From the NCBI RefSeq assembly GCF_002858765.1, contig NZ_PJRP01000009.1, forward strand, positions 186,001 to 250,000: 64,000 bases of DNA, written 5' to 3'. Positions 45,817-54,673 of this stretch are shown one piece after another; within the stretch, counting starts at the first letter, position 1, and each line of letters begins with the position of its first letter. A model generated the notes under the pieces. The model did not search any database and was not told where the DNA came from. It saw nothing but the letters and a program-made list of their open reading frames with translations. Source of the stretch: Cupriavidus pauculus (GTDB taxonomy: Bacteria > Pseudomonadota > Gammaproteobacteria > Burkholderiales > Burkholderiaceae). Both the position numbers and the translations under genes were made by a program.

Positions 45817-47243
45817 ACGTGGAAGAAGAGGAACGTCATCACCAGGAACAGCGGCACCAGCACGGCGCAGGACCACGCCATGTAGCCGAAGAAGCTCGGC
45901 ATGCGCACGCCACGGCTTTCGGCAATCGCCTTGACCATCAGGTTTGGCGCATTGCCGATATACGTGTTGGCGCCCATGAACACGGCGCCCGCCGAGATGG
46001 CGGCCAGCGTCGACGCATCGCGCGTCATCAGCGTGGCCGCATCGCCGCCGGCGGTATTGAAGAACACCAGGTAGGTCGGCGCGTTATCCAGGAACGACGA
46101 CAGGATGCCCGTGGCCCAGAAGTACATGCTGTCGATCGGCTGCCCGTTGCCGTCGCTGACCGCCCGGATCACGCCCGCGAACGCGCCATCGGTGCCGGCC
46201 TTCAGCATGGCGATGACCGGAATGATCGTCAGGAAGATGCCGGCAAACAGCTTGCCCACCTCGAGCATCGGTTCCCAGTTGAACTCGTTGCCACTGCGCG
46301 CGGCATGCGGAGTCGCCAGCAGCGACACCACGGTCACCACGATGAGCAGCCCGTCGCGCACCAGCGCGGGCAGCGGTACCTCCGTGCCCATGACGTCGAA
46401 GGCGATGCCGGGCTTCCACAGCCCGCTCATCAGCACCAGGCCCACCACGGCCACCAGCAGCACGAAATTGATCTTGCCTTCGAGCCGGATGCCCGCCGAG
46501 TCCGGCGTCGGATCTTGCGCCTGCGGCAGTTCTTCCTCCCGCTTGAGAAAGTAATAGCGGTCGATGACGTAGAACAGCGCCAGCAGCACCACCCAGATAA
46601 AGATCGTCTCGGGCAGGATGTTGCGCAGCGTCCAGGAGAACTCCACGCCCTTGAGGAAGCCCAGGAACAGCGGCGGATCGCCAAGCGGCGTCAGCGCGCC
46701 GCCGGCATTGGCCACCAGGAAGATGAAGAACACCACCACATGGGCCACGTGGCGCCGGTTGTCATTGGCGCGCAGCAGCGGCCGGATCAGCAGCATCGCG
46801 GCGCCCGTCGTCCCCATCAGGCTGGCCAGCACGGTGCCCAGCGCCAGGATGCCGGTGTTCAGCCGTGGCGTGGCGTGCAGGTTGCCCCGCACGCAGATGC
46901 CGCCCGCCACCACATAGAGCGCGGTCAGCAGGACGATGAACGGGATGTACTCGGCCAGCAGCGCATGCGCGGCGTTGGCCACGGCCGCGTGCAGGCCGAA
47001 CTGCGCGGCAAACGGCACCAGGAACAGCGCCGCCCAGGCTGCGGCGATCTTGCCGTAGTGGTGATGCCAGAATTTGGGCGCGACCAGCGGAAACAGCGCG
47101 ATCGACAGCAGGATGCCGGCGAACGGCACACCCCAGACGGGCGACAGCGCGGCACCATCGAAGTCGGCCGCGAATGCCACGGCCGGCGACAGGAGCAACG
47201 TGGCAAGCAGATATTGAGGAAGCAGCGTGGCAACACGACACAT
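45813..47243 (-). CDS. NhaD/ArsB-superfamily sodium:proton antiporter
   Basis: This 476-residue membrane protein has an N-terminal signal-like segment (LLATLLLSPAVAFA) and about 11 further hydrophobic helices. It belongs to the ion transporter superfamily of NhaD and ArsB. Typical segments are TTGAAMLLIRPLLRAN, NAGGALTPLGDPPLFLGFLKGV and SSFLDNAPTYLVFFN, the family's paired re-entrant loops. Na+/H+ exchange is the usual annotation, but organic acid transport is possible in this superfamily. I start at ATG 47241-47243 with AAGGAG 11 nt upstream; an upstream frame to 47366 adds a Cys-rich leader with no ribosome site. It overlaps the dehydrogenase gene by 4 bp. Confidence 0.85.
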   Translation of the reverse strand: MCRVATLLPQYLLATLLLSPAVAFAADFDGAALSPVWGVPFAGILLSIALFPLVAPKFWHHHYGKIAAAWAALFLVPFAAQFGLHAAVANAAHALLAEYIPFIVLLTALYVVAGGICVRGNLHATPRLNTGILALGTVLASLMGTTGAAMLLIRPLLRANDNRRHVAHVVVFFIFLVANAGGALTPLGDPPLFLGFLKGVEFSWTLRNILPETIFIWVVLLALFYVIDRYYFLKREEELPQAQDPTPDSAGIRLEGKINFVLLVAVVGLVLMSGLWKPGIAFDVMGTEVPLPALVRDGLLIVVTVVSLLATPHAARSGNEFNWEPMLEVGKLFAGIFLTIIPVIAMLKAGTDGAFAGVIRAVSDGNGQPIDSMYFWATGILSSFLDNAPTYLVFFNTAGGDAATLMTRDASTLAAISAGAVFMGANTYIGNAPNLMVKAIAESRGVRMPSFFGYMAWSCAVLVPLFLVMTFLFFHV

Positions 47244-47449
47244 CAGACAGCAATCTCCTTTATCGCAACACACGCCGTCACAGGTGCAAGACACGGATTC
47301 GCGTGTGAGACAGACGACAAGGCGCACGCGTCCGGAGTGGTTACCAGGGCGGTGGGACAGCAGCACGCGGCGAAGGGCCCAGTGTAAAGCAAACCCTTTT
47401 GAGAATGGTCTGAAAGTGCCTCAATCCACCGCGCCACAGGGCGCGCCGC

Positions 47450-48136
47450 TCATTGCTGATCGACCAGGATCACGTGTACCCGATACGGGCCGTGGGCACC
47501 CAGCACGATGGTCTGCTCGATATCGCCCGTGCGCGACGGTCCGCTGATGATATTGGTGGCGCGCGGCAGCTGGCCGTGTTCGGCACGCATGCGCGCGAAC
47601 GCCTCTTCCAGATTGGCGACGATGCGCGAGACCGGAACCACCGCGATATGGGTTTCCGGCAGCAGCGCGGCCGACGCGAAGGTATCGGGCCCCGACAGCA
47701 GCATCAGCGAGCCGGTCTCGGCAATCGCCACGAAGCAGCCCGTGATGCCGACCAGATCGCCATGCTCGCGGTCTGCCTGCGGCTCGCGCACGGGCGGGCG
47801 GCATTCCACCTCCAGGCCCTGCGCGGCCCACGGCAGCTCGCCCAGGCTGGTCCACGCCACGGCGCGGCGCGACAGCTTCAGACCGTCGAGATAATGCAGC
47901 GCGGCGCCAGGCACCTCGGCCAACGTGGCCACGCGGTCCACCGTGGACGCCATCTTCTGCGCCTGCACGCTGAACGCCGCGACGCGATCTTCGCCTACAT
48001 CGGGCTGCGGCCCCTGCGGATGGCGCGTCAGGTAGTCGGCCACGGCGTCGCGCTCACCTTGCGTCACCGTCACCCCCCTGCCCTGGGCGGCACGAATGCG
48101 GGCGAAGATGCGGTCACGGGCGGCGTTCGTTTCCAT
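47450..48136 (-). CDS. lutC: LutC/LUD-domain lactate utilisation protein
   Basis: LutC is part of the LutABC L-lactate dehydrogenase system in several bacteria. The 228-residue protein contains the LUD domain with GITGCFVAIAETGSLMLLSGPD (about residues 128-150), HIAVVPVSRIVANLEEA and GPSRTGDIEQTIVLGAHGP. This last is the characteristic C-terminal signature. No lutA or lutB is in the window. Here it lies between pncB (69 bp upstream) and the antiporter gene. Whether it works in lactate oxidation here is inference from the family. Confidence 0.88.
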   Translation of the reverse strand: METNAARDRIFARIRAAQGRGVTVTQGERDAVADYLTRHPQGPQPDVGEDRVAAFSVQAQKMASTVDRVATLAEVPGAALHYLDGLKLSRRAVAWTSLGELPWAAQGLEVECRPPVREPQADREHGDLVGITGCFVAIAETGSLMLLSGPDTFASAALLPETHIAVVPVSRIVANLEEAFARMRAEHGQLPRATNIISGPSRTGDIEQTIVLGAHGPYRVHVILVDQQ

Positions 48137-48205
48137 GATGTGGGCCTGAAGGGTTGCGGGGCCTGGTGATTATAAGAAAACCACGATGCCCGTGGATGAA
48201 TCCGG

Positions 48206-49384
48206 TTAAGCGGACAGCTGAACGTCAAACACCTGCCGCAGGTACGACAGGTAGCCCGGATCGTCGCACATGGTCTTTTCGGGCGTATCCGACAGCTTGG
48301 CCACCGGCTGGCCATTGCAGCGGACCATCTTGATGACGATCTGCAGCGGCGTGTAGCCAAGGTCGTTGGTCAGGTTCGTGCCCACGCCGAAGGCCAGCTT
48401 GCAGCGGCCATGAAAGCGCTCGTAGAGCTCGATGACCTTTGGAATATTCAGCGCGTCGCTGAAGATTAGCGTCTTGCCGCGCGGGTCCACGCGATTGGCC
48501 GCATAGTGCGCGATCATGCGTTCGCCCCACTCCAACGGGTCGCCCGAGTCGTGCCGCACGCCGTCGAACAGCTTGCAGAAGTACAGGTCGAAGTCGCGCA
48601 GGAACGCGTCGAAGCCGTAGGTGTCCGACAGCGCAATGCCCAGGTCGCCGCGATATTCGCGCGCCCAGTTCTCCAGCGCGTAGACCTGCGAGTCGCGCAG
48701 GCGCGGACCCAGTGCCTGGCACGCCTGCAGGTATTCATGCGCCATCGTGCCCAGCGGCGTCATGTTGTGCATCCGCGCGAAGTGGACGTTGCTGGTGCCG
48801 GCCAGCTGGTGGCCAAGGATGTCGCGCATCGACAGCAACACCTCTTCCTGCCAGTCGCGGGAAAAACGCCGGCGGGTGCCGTAGTCCGCGATCACGCAGT
48901 CCTGGTACTTCGACGCCTTCAGCAGGGCCAGCTTGGCTTCCAGCCGGCGGCGTCCTTCGTCCAGGTCGGCCTGCGGCTGCGTCCGGCGGAAGTAGACCTC
49001 GTTGACGATGGCCAGCAGCGGGATCTCGAACAGGATGGTATGCAGCCACGGCCCGCGAATCGTGATGTCGATTTCGCCGTTGCCCTTGGCAGACGGCTGC
49101 ACGACCACGTACTTCTGGTTCAGGTGGAACAGGGCCAGGAAATCGACGAAATCGCTCTTGATGAAGCGCATGCCGCGCAGGTAGGTCAGTTCGTCGTCGG
49201 AAAAGCGCAGCTCGCAGAGTTGCCGGATCTCGTCGAGGATCTCGTCGACATACGGCGTCAGGTCGACCCCGGCGTTGCGGCACTTGAAACGGTATTCGAC
49301 CTCGGCCTGCGGAAAGTGATGCAGCACCACCTGCATCATCGTGAACTTGTACAGGTCGGTGTCGAGCAGGGAACGGATGATCAT
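48206..49384 (-). CDS. pncB: Nicotinate phosphoribosyltransferase PncB
   Basis: PncB makes nicotinate mononucleotide from nicotinate and PRPP in NAD salvage. The 392-residue protein begins [18 protein letters not shown], the family signature. It has [16 protein letters not shown] (about residues 168-183), the His-containing [16 protein letters not shown] near 276-291, whose histidine is autophosphorylated in the family, and [21 protein letters not shown]. Its length is normal. The start has no strong ribosome site but homology fixes it. Confidence 0.97.
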   Translation of the reverse strand: MIIRSLLDTDLYKFTMMQVVLHHFPQAEVEYRFKCRNAGVDLTPYVDEILDEIRQLCELRFSDDELTYLRGMRFIKSDFVDFLALFHLNQKYVVVQPSAKGNGEIDITIRGPWLHTILFEIPLLAIVNEVYFRRTQPQADLDEGRRRLEAKLALLKASKYQDCVIADYGTRRRFSRDWQEEVLLSMRDILGHQLAGTSNVHFARMHNMTPLGTMAHEYLQACQALGPRLRDSQVYALENWAREYRGDLGIALSDTYGFDAFLRDFDLYFCKLFDGVRHDSGDPLEWGERMIAHYAANRVDPRGKTLIFSDALNIPKVIELYERFHGRCKLAFGVGTNLTNDLGYTPLQIVIKMVRCNGQPVAKLSDTPEKTMCDDPGYLSYLRQVFDVQLSA

Positions 49385-49476
49385 AGCGAAGCCAAGGCTT
49401 GGGGCGCGGCGAAGTCAGGCCATCATGCTAACCGAAAGTCACGCGCGGCATAGGGATGGCCGGCTGGCACGCGGGG

Positions 49477-50037
49477 TCAGCCGCCGTCGAGCCCCCGCAG
49501 CGCTGGGGATGTCTGGTGGCCGGGCTGCCGCGATTGCAGGCACCACAGCCGCTGGCCCTGATCGCCATGGCAGGTGACCAGCGTGGCCTGGGTGCGTGGC
49601 ACGGCGGCGGGCAGCGGATCGGCAAACGTGGCCGAGGCGACCATGATGCGCTCCTGGTAGACCGGCTGCCCCGCGCGGTCGAAGCGCAGGACCTGTATCA
49701 GGGTATCGGGCGAAGGCTGCAGATCCTTGCCGCACGGCAGGAAGCCGTCGCGGTTGCAGTTCGCCATGGCCATCCCCGCCGGCGTACGGATGACGCTGAA
49801 GCTGTCCCAGTCAAAGGCAGTCAGCGCAGAAAGCGCCACGGGCTGATCGGTACGCGCCCGCCACGCCACCAGCCGGGACACCACGCTATCGGCCATTTCC
49901 CCTGGACGCGGCGGCGCCGGCTGGGCGGCGGCGTCGGCACCCAGCAGGGCGCAGAAAAGCACCGTGGCGCTGGCCAGGCGGACCATCCGGCTACTCGCCG
50001 GGCCACCTGCCGGGCACCCCATCAAGCTGGCTGGCAT
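49477..50037 (-). CDS. Secreted protein of unknown function
   Basis: The 186-residue product has a signal peptide at about residues 18-38 (MVRLASATVLFCALLGADAA, cleavage near AAAQ) after a 17-residue leader. The mature part carries four cysteines (in MANCNRDGFLPCG, VTCHGDQ and LWCLQ), suggesting two disulfides in the periplasm. I recognise no family. The ATG at 50035-50037 has AAGGGA 8 nt upstream, which is the best ribosome site. A start at 49986 would place the signal peptide at the very N-terminus and cannot be excluded. It precedes pncB on the same strand by 92 bp. Confidence 0.65.
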   Translation of the reverse strand: MPASLMGCPAGGPASSRMVRLASATVLFCALLGADAAAQPAPPRPGEMADSVVSRLVAWRARTDQPVALSALTAFDWDSFSVIRTPAGMAMANCNRDGFLPCGKDLQPSPDTLIQVLRFDRAGQPVYQERIMVASATFADPLPAAVPRTQATLVTCHGDQGQRLWCLQSRQPGHQTSPALRGLDGG

Positions 50038-50055
50038 GAACAAATCCCTTCGCAA

Positions 50056-50476
50056 GATTGCTGTCGATCAATGTGCTCGCAACGCACGGGAGCAAAACGG
50101 AAACGGCCTGCGGGCGCACCCGCGGGCCTGAAAAGCCACGCATGACACAGGGGAATAGTAGTCCGGGAGCCCGCCGCGCGGAGCCCATTCCGCCCGGAAT
50201 CTGGCGCCAGAGGCCACTCAGGGGCCTATTTCGCACCAAAAATACATAAAGAAATAAGAAAACTATCTGACCCGGCTATATAGACTCACTATCCTTGCGA
50301 GAAGGCTCAGCTACAATATCGGTCTTTGAAAGGCCTCGGCCCTCGCTCGCCCCAAGTTATCCCGATTGACACGCGCGGTGTTTGGCGCGTATCGGACAAC
50401 TCGCAAGAGCGACCGGCAAGAATCCGGCCTTGGACAATATCCCCATCGAAGACCGATCCGTTTTTCTGGAACCGAA
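50056..50476. other. Intergenic region upstream of fdxA with candidate promoter
   Basis: No gene is seen in these 420 bp. The centre (50240-50290) is AT-rich for this genome. A perfect TTGACA at 50367-50372 is followed after 18 bp by TATCGG (50391-50396), a partial -10. It could serve fdxA with a leader of about 75 nt. This is the only good promoter candidate in the stretch. Confidence 0.4.
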
Positions 50477-50800
50477 ATGACTCACGTTGTCACCGAAGCC
50501 TGCATCCGTTGCCGTTACACCGACTGCGTTGATGTGTGTCCGGTCGATTGTTTCCGCGAAGGCCCGAACTTCCTGGCCATCGATCCCGACGAGTGCATCG
50601 ACTGCGCCGTGTGCGTGGCCGAGTGCCCGGTGAACGCGATTTACGCCGAGGAAGATGTGCCCGGCGACCAGCAGCAGTTCATTGACCTGAACGTCGAACT
50701 GGCCCGCAACTGGCCGTCCATCACCAAGACCAAGGCCCCGCTGGCCGAAGCCGAGGAATGGAAGGACGCCACCGACAAGCTGCAATACCTGCAGCGCTAA
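50477..50800 (+). CDS. fdxA: 7Fe ferredoxin FdxA ([3Fe-4S][4Fe-4S])
   Basis: The 107-residue ferredoxin matches Azotobacter ferredoxin I. By that precedent Cys9, Cys17 and Cys50 hold the [3Fe-4S] cluster and Cys21, Cys40, Cys43 and Cys46 the [4Fe-4S] cluster. Cys12 and Cys25 are extra. The C-terminal 50 residues form the usual acidic tail (DLNVELARNWPSITK). Start ATG 50477 gives the conserved MTHVVTEACIRCRY; an upstream in-frame start is unlikely. A ferredoxin-NADP reductase follows on the same strand 137 bp later, a natural electron-transfer pair. Confidence 0.96.
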   Translation: MTHVVTEACIRCRYTDCVDVCPVDCFREGPNFLAIDPDECIDCAVCVAECPVNAIYAEEDVPGDQQQFIDLNVELARNWPSITKTKAPLAEAEEWKDATDKLQYLQR

Positions 50801-50937
50801 GAAAAGACTGACGCGACGGGCGGCAAATACTGCTGGCGGCACGCCGGCATTGCTTGCCCAGCGTCGCAGAAAGCCGTCCCCACGCGCTTTCCCGTAATAC
50901 CGGGCACCTGCCGTGCCCACAACGTATCAGGACGAAT

Positions 50938-52041
50938 ATGGACTTGAGCATTCCAAATCCCGTGGCCGACGCAACCCAGCAGGCTGGCGGCAACACCAGC
51001 GGCCAGCCGCTGGAAATCGACGCGCTGATCGTTGGCGCGGGCCCCGTTGGCCTGTTCCAGGTGTTTGAACTCGGCCTGCTCGAAATCAAGGCGCACGTGA
51101 TCGACTCGCTCAAGGTAGTGGGCGGCCAGTGCGTGGAGCTGTATCCGGACAAGCCGATCTACGACATCCCGGCGGTGCCCATCTGCACGGGCCAGGAACT
51201 GACCGACAACCTGCTCAAGCAGATCGAACCGTTCTCGCCCACGTTCCACCTGGGCCAGGAAGTCAGCGTCGTCGAGCGCCGTGAAGACGGCCGCTTCTTC
51301 GTCGAGACGTCGCTCGGAACCCGCTTCATCACCAAGACCATCTTCATCGCCGCCGGCGTGGGTTCGTTCCAGCCGCGCACGGTCAAGGTGGAAGGCATCG
51401 ACAAGTTCGACGGCACCCAGCTGTTCTACCGCGTGAAGGATCCGAGCCGCTTCCACGGCCGCAATCTGGTGATCGTGGGCGGTGGTGATTCGGCGCTGGA
51501 CTGGGCGCTGGATCTCCACGGCAAGGCAGAGTCGATCGTGCTGATCCACCGCCGCGACGGCTTCCGCGCCGCGCCGGCCTCGGTGGCCAAGATGCGTGAC
51601 CTGTGCGAGCAGATGGAGATGCAATTCATGGTCGGCCAGATCGGCGGCTATGAAGAGAAGGACGGCGTGCTCACCGAGATCAAGGTGACCGGCGGCGACG
51701 GCGTGACCCGCCGCATGCCGCTGGACGACCTGCTGGTGTTCTTCGGCCTGTCGCCGAAGCTCGGCCCGATCGCCGAGTGGGGTCTGGACCTGGAGCGCAA
51801 GCAGATCAAGGTGGACACCGAGAAGTTCGAGACGAACATCCCGGGCATCTTCGCCGTGGGCGACATCAACACCTATCCGGGCAAGAAGAAGCTGATCCTG
51901 TCGGGCTTCCACGAGGCCGCACTGGCAGCGTTCGGCGCCGCGCCGTACATCTTCCCGGACAAGAAGATCCACATGCAATACACGACGACTTCGCCGAAGC
52001 TGCACAAGGTGCTGGGCGTCGAATCGCCGGTCTTCGATTGA
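50938..52041 (+). CDS. Ferredoxin-NADP+ reductase (thioredoxin-reductase-like, YumC type)
   Basis: The 367-residue flavoprotein has FAD-binding [20 protein letters not shown] (about residues 24-43), NADP-binding [18 protein letters not shown] (near 180) and the second FAD motif [21 protein letters not shown] (near 306). It lacks the CxxC redox pair of thioredoxin reductase, placing it in the YumC-like ferredoxin-NADP reductase group. A 20-residue leader precedes the FAD domain. ATG 50938 has AGGA upstream. It follows fdxA, its likely partner, and ends 18 bp before a strong terminator. Confidence 0.94.
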   Translation: MDLSIPNPVADATQQAGGNTSGQPLEIDALIVGAGPVGLFQVFELGLLEIKAHVIDSLKVVGGQCVELYPDKPIYDIPAVPICTGQELTDNLLKQIEPFSPTFHLGQEVSVVERREDGRFFVETSLGTRFITKTIFIAAGVGSFQPRTVKVEGIDKFDGTQLFYRVKDPSRFHGRNLVIVGGGDSALDWALDLHGKAESIVLIHRRDGFRAAPASVAKMRDLCEQMEMQFMVGQIGGYEEKDGVLTEIKVTGGDGVTRRMPLDDLLVFFGLSPKLGPIAEWGLDLERKQIKVDTEKFETNIPGIFAVGDINTYPGKKKLILSGFHEAALAAFGAAPYIFPDKKIHMQYTTTSPKLHKVLGVESPVFD

Positions 52042-52059
52042 CCTGTCGAAGGCCAACGC

Positions 52060-52087
52060 AAAAAAATCGCCTCCGGGCGATTTTTTT
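52060..52087 (+). terminator. Terminator after ferredoxin-NADP reductase
   Basis: AAAAAAATCGCC-TCCG-GGCGATTTTTTT (52060-52087) has a perfect stem with a terminal T-run on the plus strand. It may also work on the minus strand. Confidence 0.93.
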
Positions 52088-52089
52088 GT

Positions 52090-52117
52090 TTGCACAATTA
52101 AAAAAGCTGGCTATAAT
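52090..52117 (+). promoter_or_regulatory. Upstream candidate promoter of the tRNA-Asn unit
   Basis: TTGCAC (52090-52095), 16 bp, TATAAT (52112-52117). The spacer ends AAAAAGCTGGC, close to AGAAGCTGGT in the downstream promoter. It would give a leader of about 160 nt before the tRNA. Confidence 0.5.
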
Positions 52118-52238
52118 GCGGCCTCGCTGTTGAACACGGCAACGCAGCAAAAGGCGGAAACGCCCAGCGCTGGCCGGTTTCAAGGCGAACCAGAGTTCCA
52201 GCAACAACTTCTGACGAAAACAAAACGTTAAAAAGTTG

Positions 52239-52268
52239 TTGACGAAACGAAGAGAAGCTGGTTATAAT
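52239..52268 (+). promoter_or_regulatory. Main sigma-70 promoter of tRNA-Asn
   Basis: TTGACG (52239-52244), 18-bp spacer, perfect TATAAT (52263-52268), 15 bp before the tRNA. The -35 region AAAAAGTTGTTGACGA (52230-52245) is identical to that of the tRNA-Gly promoter. It is half of an inverted repeat CAACAACTT/AAGTTGTTG (52202-52210 and 52233-52241). Confidence 0.85.
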
Positions 52269-52283
52269 TTCTTTCTCAGCTGT

Positions 52284-52359
52284 TCCCCGATAGCTCAGTT
52301 GGTAGAGCGCCGGACTGTTAATCCGTAGGTCCCTGGTTCGAGCCCAGGTCGGGGAGCCA
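52284..52359 (+). tRNA. tRNA-Asn (anticodon GTT)
   Basis: This 76-nt cloverleaf has acceptor TCCCCGA/TCGGGGA, anticodon stem CGGAC-TGTTAAT-CCG with GTT, T-loop TTCGAGC, discriminator G and encoded CCA at 52357-52359. Confidence 0.97.
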
Positions 52360-52372
52360 AAAAATTCAAGAG

Positions 52373-52402
52373 AAGGCCGATGCGAAAGCATCGGCCTTTT
52401 TC
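52373..52402 (+). terminator. Terminator after tRNA-Asn
   Basis: AAGGCCGATGC-GAAA-GCATCGGCCTT (52373-52398) is followed by TTTC. The 11-bp stem has a GAAA tetraloop. Confidence 0.93.
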
Positions 52403-52520
52403 TTTGTCCGCCGCCTTCGCCACCCTTCCGTGGCCCCCCCTATCTCGCACAAACGTTCCAGAAAGCCCAGGCCGATGTGGCTATGATGAACAGCCGCATA
52501 CGCCGAACCAGGAACCCGCA

Positions 52521-53360
52521 GTGAGCCCCCAGAGCTGGATCGACCTCAAGCAGGATGCCGACACGGGCATCGAGACGATTCGCGCCCACTTCGAGGGCCA
52601 CGCGTACGATCCGCACTGGCATGACAGCTACCTGGTCGGCTACACCGAGCAAGGCATCCAGCAGTTTCATTGCCGGCGCGAGGTCCAGCGCAGCGTGCCG
52701 GGCAAGGTCTTCACGCTCGAACCGGGCGAAATCCACGATGGCTACGCAGTGGCGCCCGAAGGCTTCACCTATTCGATGCTCTATCTGGACGCCCAATGGA
52801 TGACGCGCGAACTGCACGCACTGTTCGACGATGCGCCCGCGCAATGCCAGCCCGCCTTTGCGCGTACGCTGAGCGAAGACCCCCAACTGATCGAAGCCAT
52901 CGGCCGTGCGTTCACGGTGCTGCAACAGCCTGAACTGCGTATCGTCCGGCAGTCCGCGCTCGATGCCCTGCTGGCACAACTCACGTCGAACCTGCACTGG
53001 CGCACGCAGCGCGCCATCGATCCGCGCCTGCCGATAGCGGCCCAGCGCGCACGCGACTATCTGCACGACCACGTTGACCAGGATATCGGCCTCGATGATT
53101 TGGCCGCCGCCAGCGGCGTGGATCGCTATCGGCTGACGCGCGCGTTCAAGATCGCGTTCGGCATCGCGCCGCACGCCTATCTGGTGCAGCTGCGGCTGGC
53201 ACGCGCCCGCCACATGCTGGCACGCGGCGCCACGCCCGCCGACGTGGCCATGGCCCTGGGTTTCGCCGACCAGAGCCACCTGGGCCGCTGGTTTCGCCGC
53301 GCCTATGGCCTGACACCCGCGCACTATCGCAAGCGCTGCTCAAACCTTCCAGACGCCTAG
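52521..53360 (+). CDS. AraC-family transcriptional regulator with cupin sensor
   Basis: The 279-residue protein has an N-terminal cupin-like sensing domain (HWHDSYLVGYTEQGIQQFHCRR and LEPGEIHDGYA). Two helix-turn-helix motifs follow near the C-terminus, DIGLDDLAAASGVDRYRLTRAFK (about residues 193-215) and the VAMALGFADQSHLGRWFRRAYGLTPAHYR signature. The start is taken as GTG 52521 with AGGA 8 nt upstream; an upstream in-frame ATG at 52380 lies inside the tRNA terminator. A LysE-family exporter begins 25 bp later, so control of that exporter is likely. The ligand is unknown, perhaps an amino acid. Confidence 0.88.
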   Translation: MSPQSWIDLKQDADTGIETIRAHFEGHAYDPHWHDSYLVGYTEQGIQQFHCRREVQRSVPGKVFTLEPGEIHDGYAVAPEGFTYSMLYLDAQWMTRELHALFDDAPAQCQPAFARTLSEDPQLIEAIGRAFTVLQQPELRIVRQSALDALLAQLTSNLHWRTQRAIDPRLPIAAQRARDYLHDHVDQDIGLDDLAAASGVDRYRLTRAFKIAFGIAPHAYLVQLRLARARHMLARGATPADVAMALGFADQSHLGRWFRRAYGLTPAHYRKRCSNLPDA

Positions 53361-53385
53361 GCAGGGCGGCCGCAACAATGGCCGC

Positions 53386-54018
53386 ATGAACGATACCCTG
53401 CCCTTCCTGCCTTTCCTGATGTTCGCCGTCGTGGCGTCGATCACGCCCGGCCCGACCAACGTTATCGTGCTGAGCCACAGCGCACGCCGCGGCGTGGCGG
53501 CCACGCTGCCAATCATCATCGGGGGCTGCGGCGGCGCCGCGCTGCTGGTGCTGACGGTCGGCATCGGCATCGGCGACGCGCTGGCCGCCCACCCCCTTCT
53601 GCAGCGCGCCATGGCCTGGACAGGCGTGCTGTGGCTGTCCAGGCTCGCCTGGCAGATCTGGCGAAGCCCCGCCGCCGCCATCGAAGCCGATGGGGCGGGG
53701 CACGCTGGCAACGCCAAGGCCCATGACAAGCCGCTAGGCCTCGCGGGGGCCGCCGGCCTGCAGCTTGTGAATCCCAAGACCTGGATGATGGCGCTGGCCG
53801 TGGTCAGCGTCTTTTCCGGCCACGACCCCGATCAGTCGCATCAGGTGATCCTGCTGTCACTGATCTTCTTCGTCGTGTCACTGCCGTGCATGGGCGTATG
53901 GGCGGTCCTGGGGGCCGGAGCGGCGCACTTCATTCGCTCGCCCATTTACATGAAGCGCTTCGAGCGCCTCATGGCGCTGGTGTTGCTGGCATCGGCGTGG
54001 GGCAGCCTGTCGCCTTGA
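53386..54018 (+). CDS. LysE/RhtB-family amino acid exporter
   Basis: This 210-residue inner-membrane protein has about six helices. The family motif SITPGPTNVIVLSHSARRG (about residues 18-36) and the conserved LQLVNPKTWMMALAVV near 127 are present. Members export lysine, threonine, homoserine lactone or other neutral or basic amino acids. Substrate cannot be told. It sits 25 bp downstream of the AraC regulator. A second member of the same family lies 650 bp further on, on the other strand, with rpsU between. Confidence 0.9.
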   Translation: MNDTLPFLPFLMFAVVASITPGPTNVIVLSHSARRGVAATLPIIIGGCGGAALLVLTVGIGIGDALAAHPLLQRAMAWTGVLWLSRLAWQIWRSPAAAIEADGAGHAGNAKAHDKPLGLAGAAGLQLVNPKTWMMALAVVSVFSGHDPDQSHQVILLSLIFFVVSLPCMGVWAVLGAGAAHFIRSPIYMKRFERLMALVLLASAWGSLSP

Positions 54019-54061
54019 TGCAAAAACATCGAAAAGGCGTTCTCGGGCACATTTTCTGCGG

Positions 54062-54367
54062 TATGATCTTAGATTGCCCTGAATAGCTTGACTCCCGTTC
54101 GGTATACCTGTAAAAGCTTACCGGCGTATTTCTTGCGCAAGATCCACGGAAACAGGTAGTCGCCAAGTTTTTACCTAGCTAGGAAAATTTGGCCCGTCAC
54201 CCCTGACACAGGCAGTACGGATTTCGGTCCGCAGCAGGTTCTAGGGGGCGCACCACGGCATTCGCCGCAGCGTGCGATACCACCGTCACGGTAGGCTCCG
54301 GAGCCCGGCGTGACACGTTTCCCTCCTATGAACCCACCGCCTCTGGCGGTAATCCTGAAGGACTGAA
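54062..54367 (+). promoter_or_regulatory. Structured upstream leader of rpsU
   Basis: About 300 bp before rpsU hold no gene but several palindromes. TCTTGCGCAAGA lies at 54131-54142 and CCTAGCTAGG at 54174-54183. A two-tier stem GTCACG-GTA-GGCT-CCGG-AGCC-CGG-CGTGAC spans 54285-54314. CCGCC/GGCGG lies at 54339-54351, just before the AAGGA ribosome site. A weak -10 (TATGAT, 54062-54067) may start it. Ribosomal protein leaders often mediate feedback control, but no such element for S21 is known to me. Confidence 0.5.
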
Positions 54368-54580
54368 TTGACTAAGATCGTTCTGAAACCGGGCGAGCCC
54401 GTTGAAGTTGCAATGCGTCGTTTCCGTCGCTCCATTCTGCAGACTGGACTGATCGTGGAACTGAAGAGCCGCACCGCCTACGAAAAGCCGACGACCGAGC
54501 GCAAGCGCAAGAAGAAGGCTGCCGAGGCACGTCTGCGCAAGCGTCTGCGCATGCAAATGCTGCCGAAGAAGCTCTACTGA
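54368..54580 (+). CDS. rpsU: 30S ribosomal protein S21
   Basis: The 70-residue, strongly basic protein [20 protein letters not shown]... is bS21, which helps mRNA anti-Shine-Dalgarno pairing in the 30S subunit. The C-terminal helix is Lys/Arg-rich ([18 protein letters not shown]). The start codon is TTG at 54368-54370, with AAGGA 7 nt upstream, an unusual start for a ribosomal protein; the N-terminus matches family members exactly. A strong terminator follows at 54599. The usual neighbours dnaG and rpoD are absent. Confidence 0.97.
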   Translation: MTKIVLKPGEPVEVAMRRFRRSILQTGLIVELKSRTAYEKPTTERKRKKKAAEARLRKRLRMQMLPKKLY

Positions 54581-54598
54581 TTCGGGCTTTGCCACAAG

Positions 54599-54630
54599 AA
54601 AAACCGCCAGTTCTCTGGCGGTTTTTTTTC
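54599..54630 (+). terminator. Terminator of rpsU
   Basis: AAAACCGCCAG-TTCT-CTGGCGGTTTT (54600-54625) is followed by further Ts. It lies 20 bp after the rpsU stop. Confidence 0.95.
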
Positions 54631-54673
54631 GTCCCGACTCCCCACAGCCTGGCCAGGGGAGCCGTGCGGGCGA

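Noticed and set aside
52098..52391. 97-codon frame antisense to tRNA-Asn
   Set aside because: The tRNA is unambiguous, and this frame is the common spurious antisense translation of such tRNAs.
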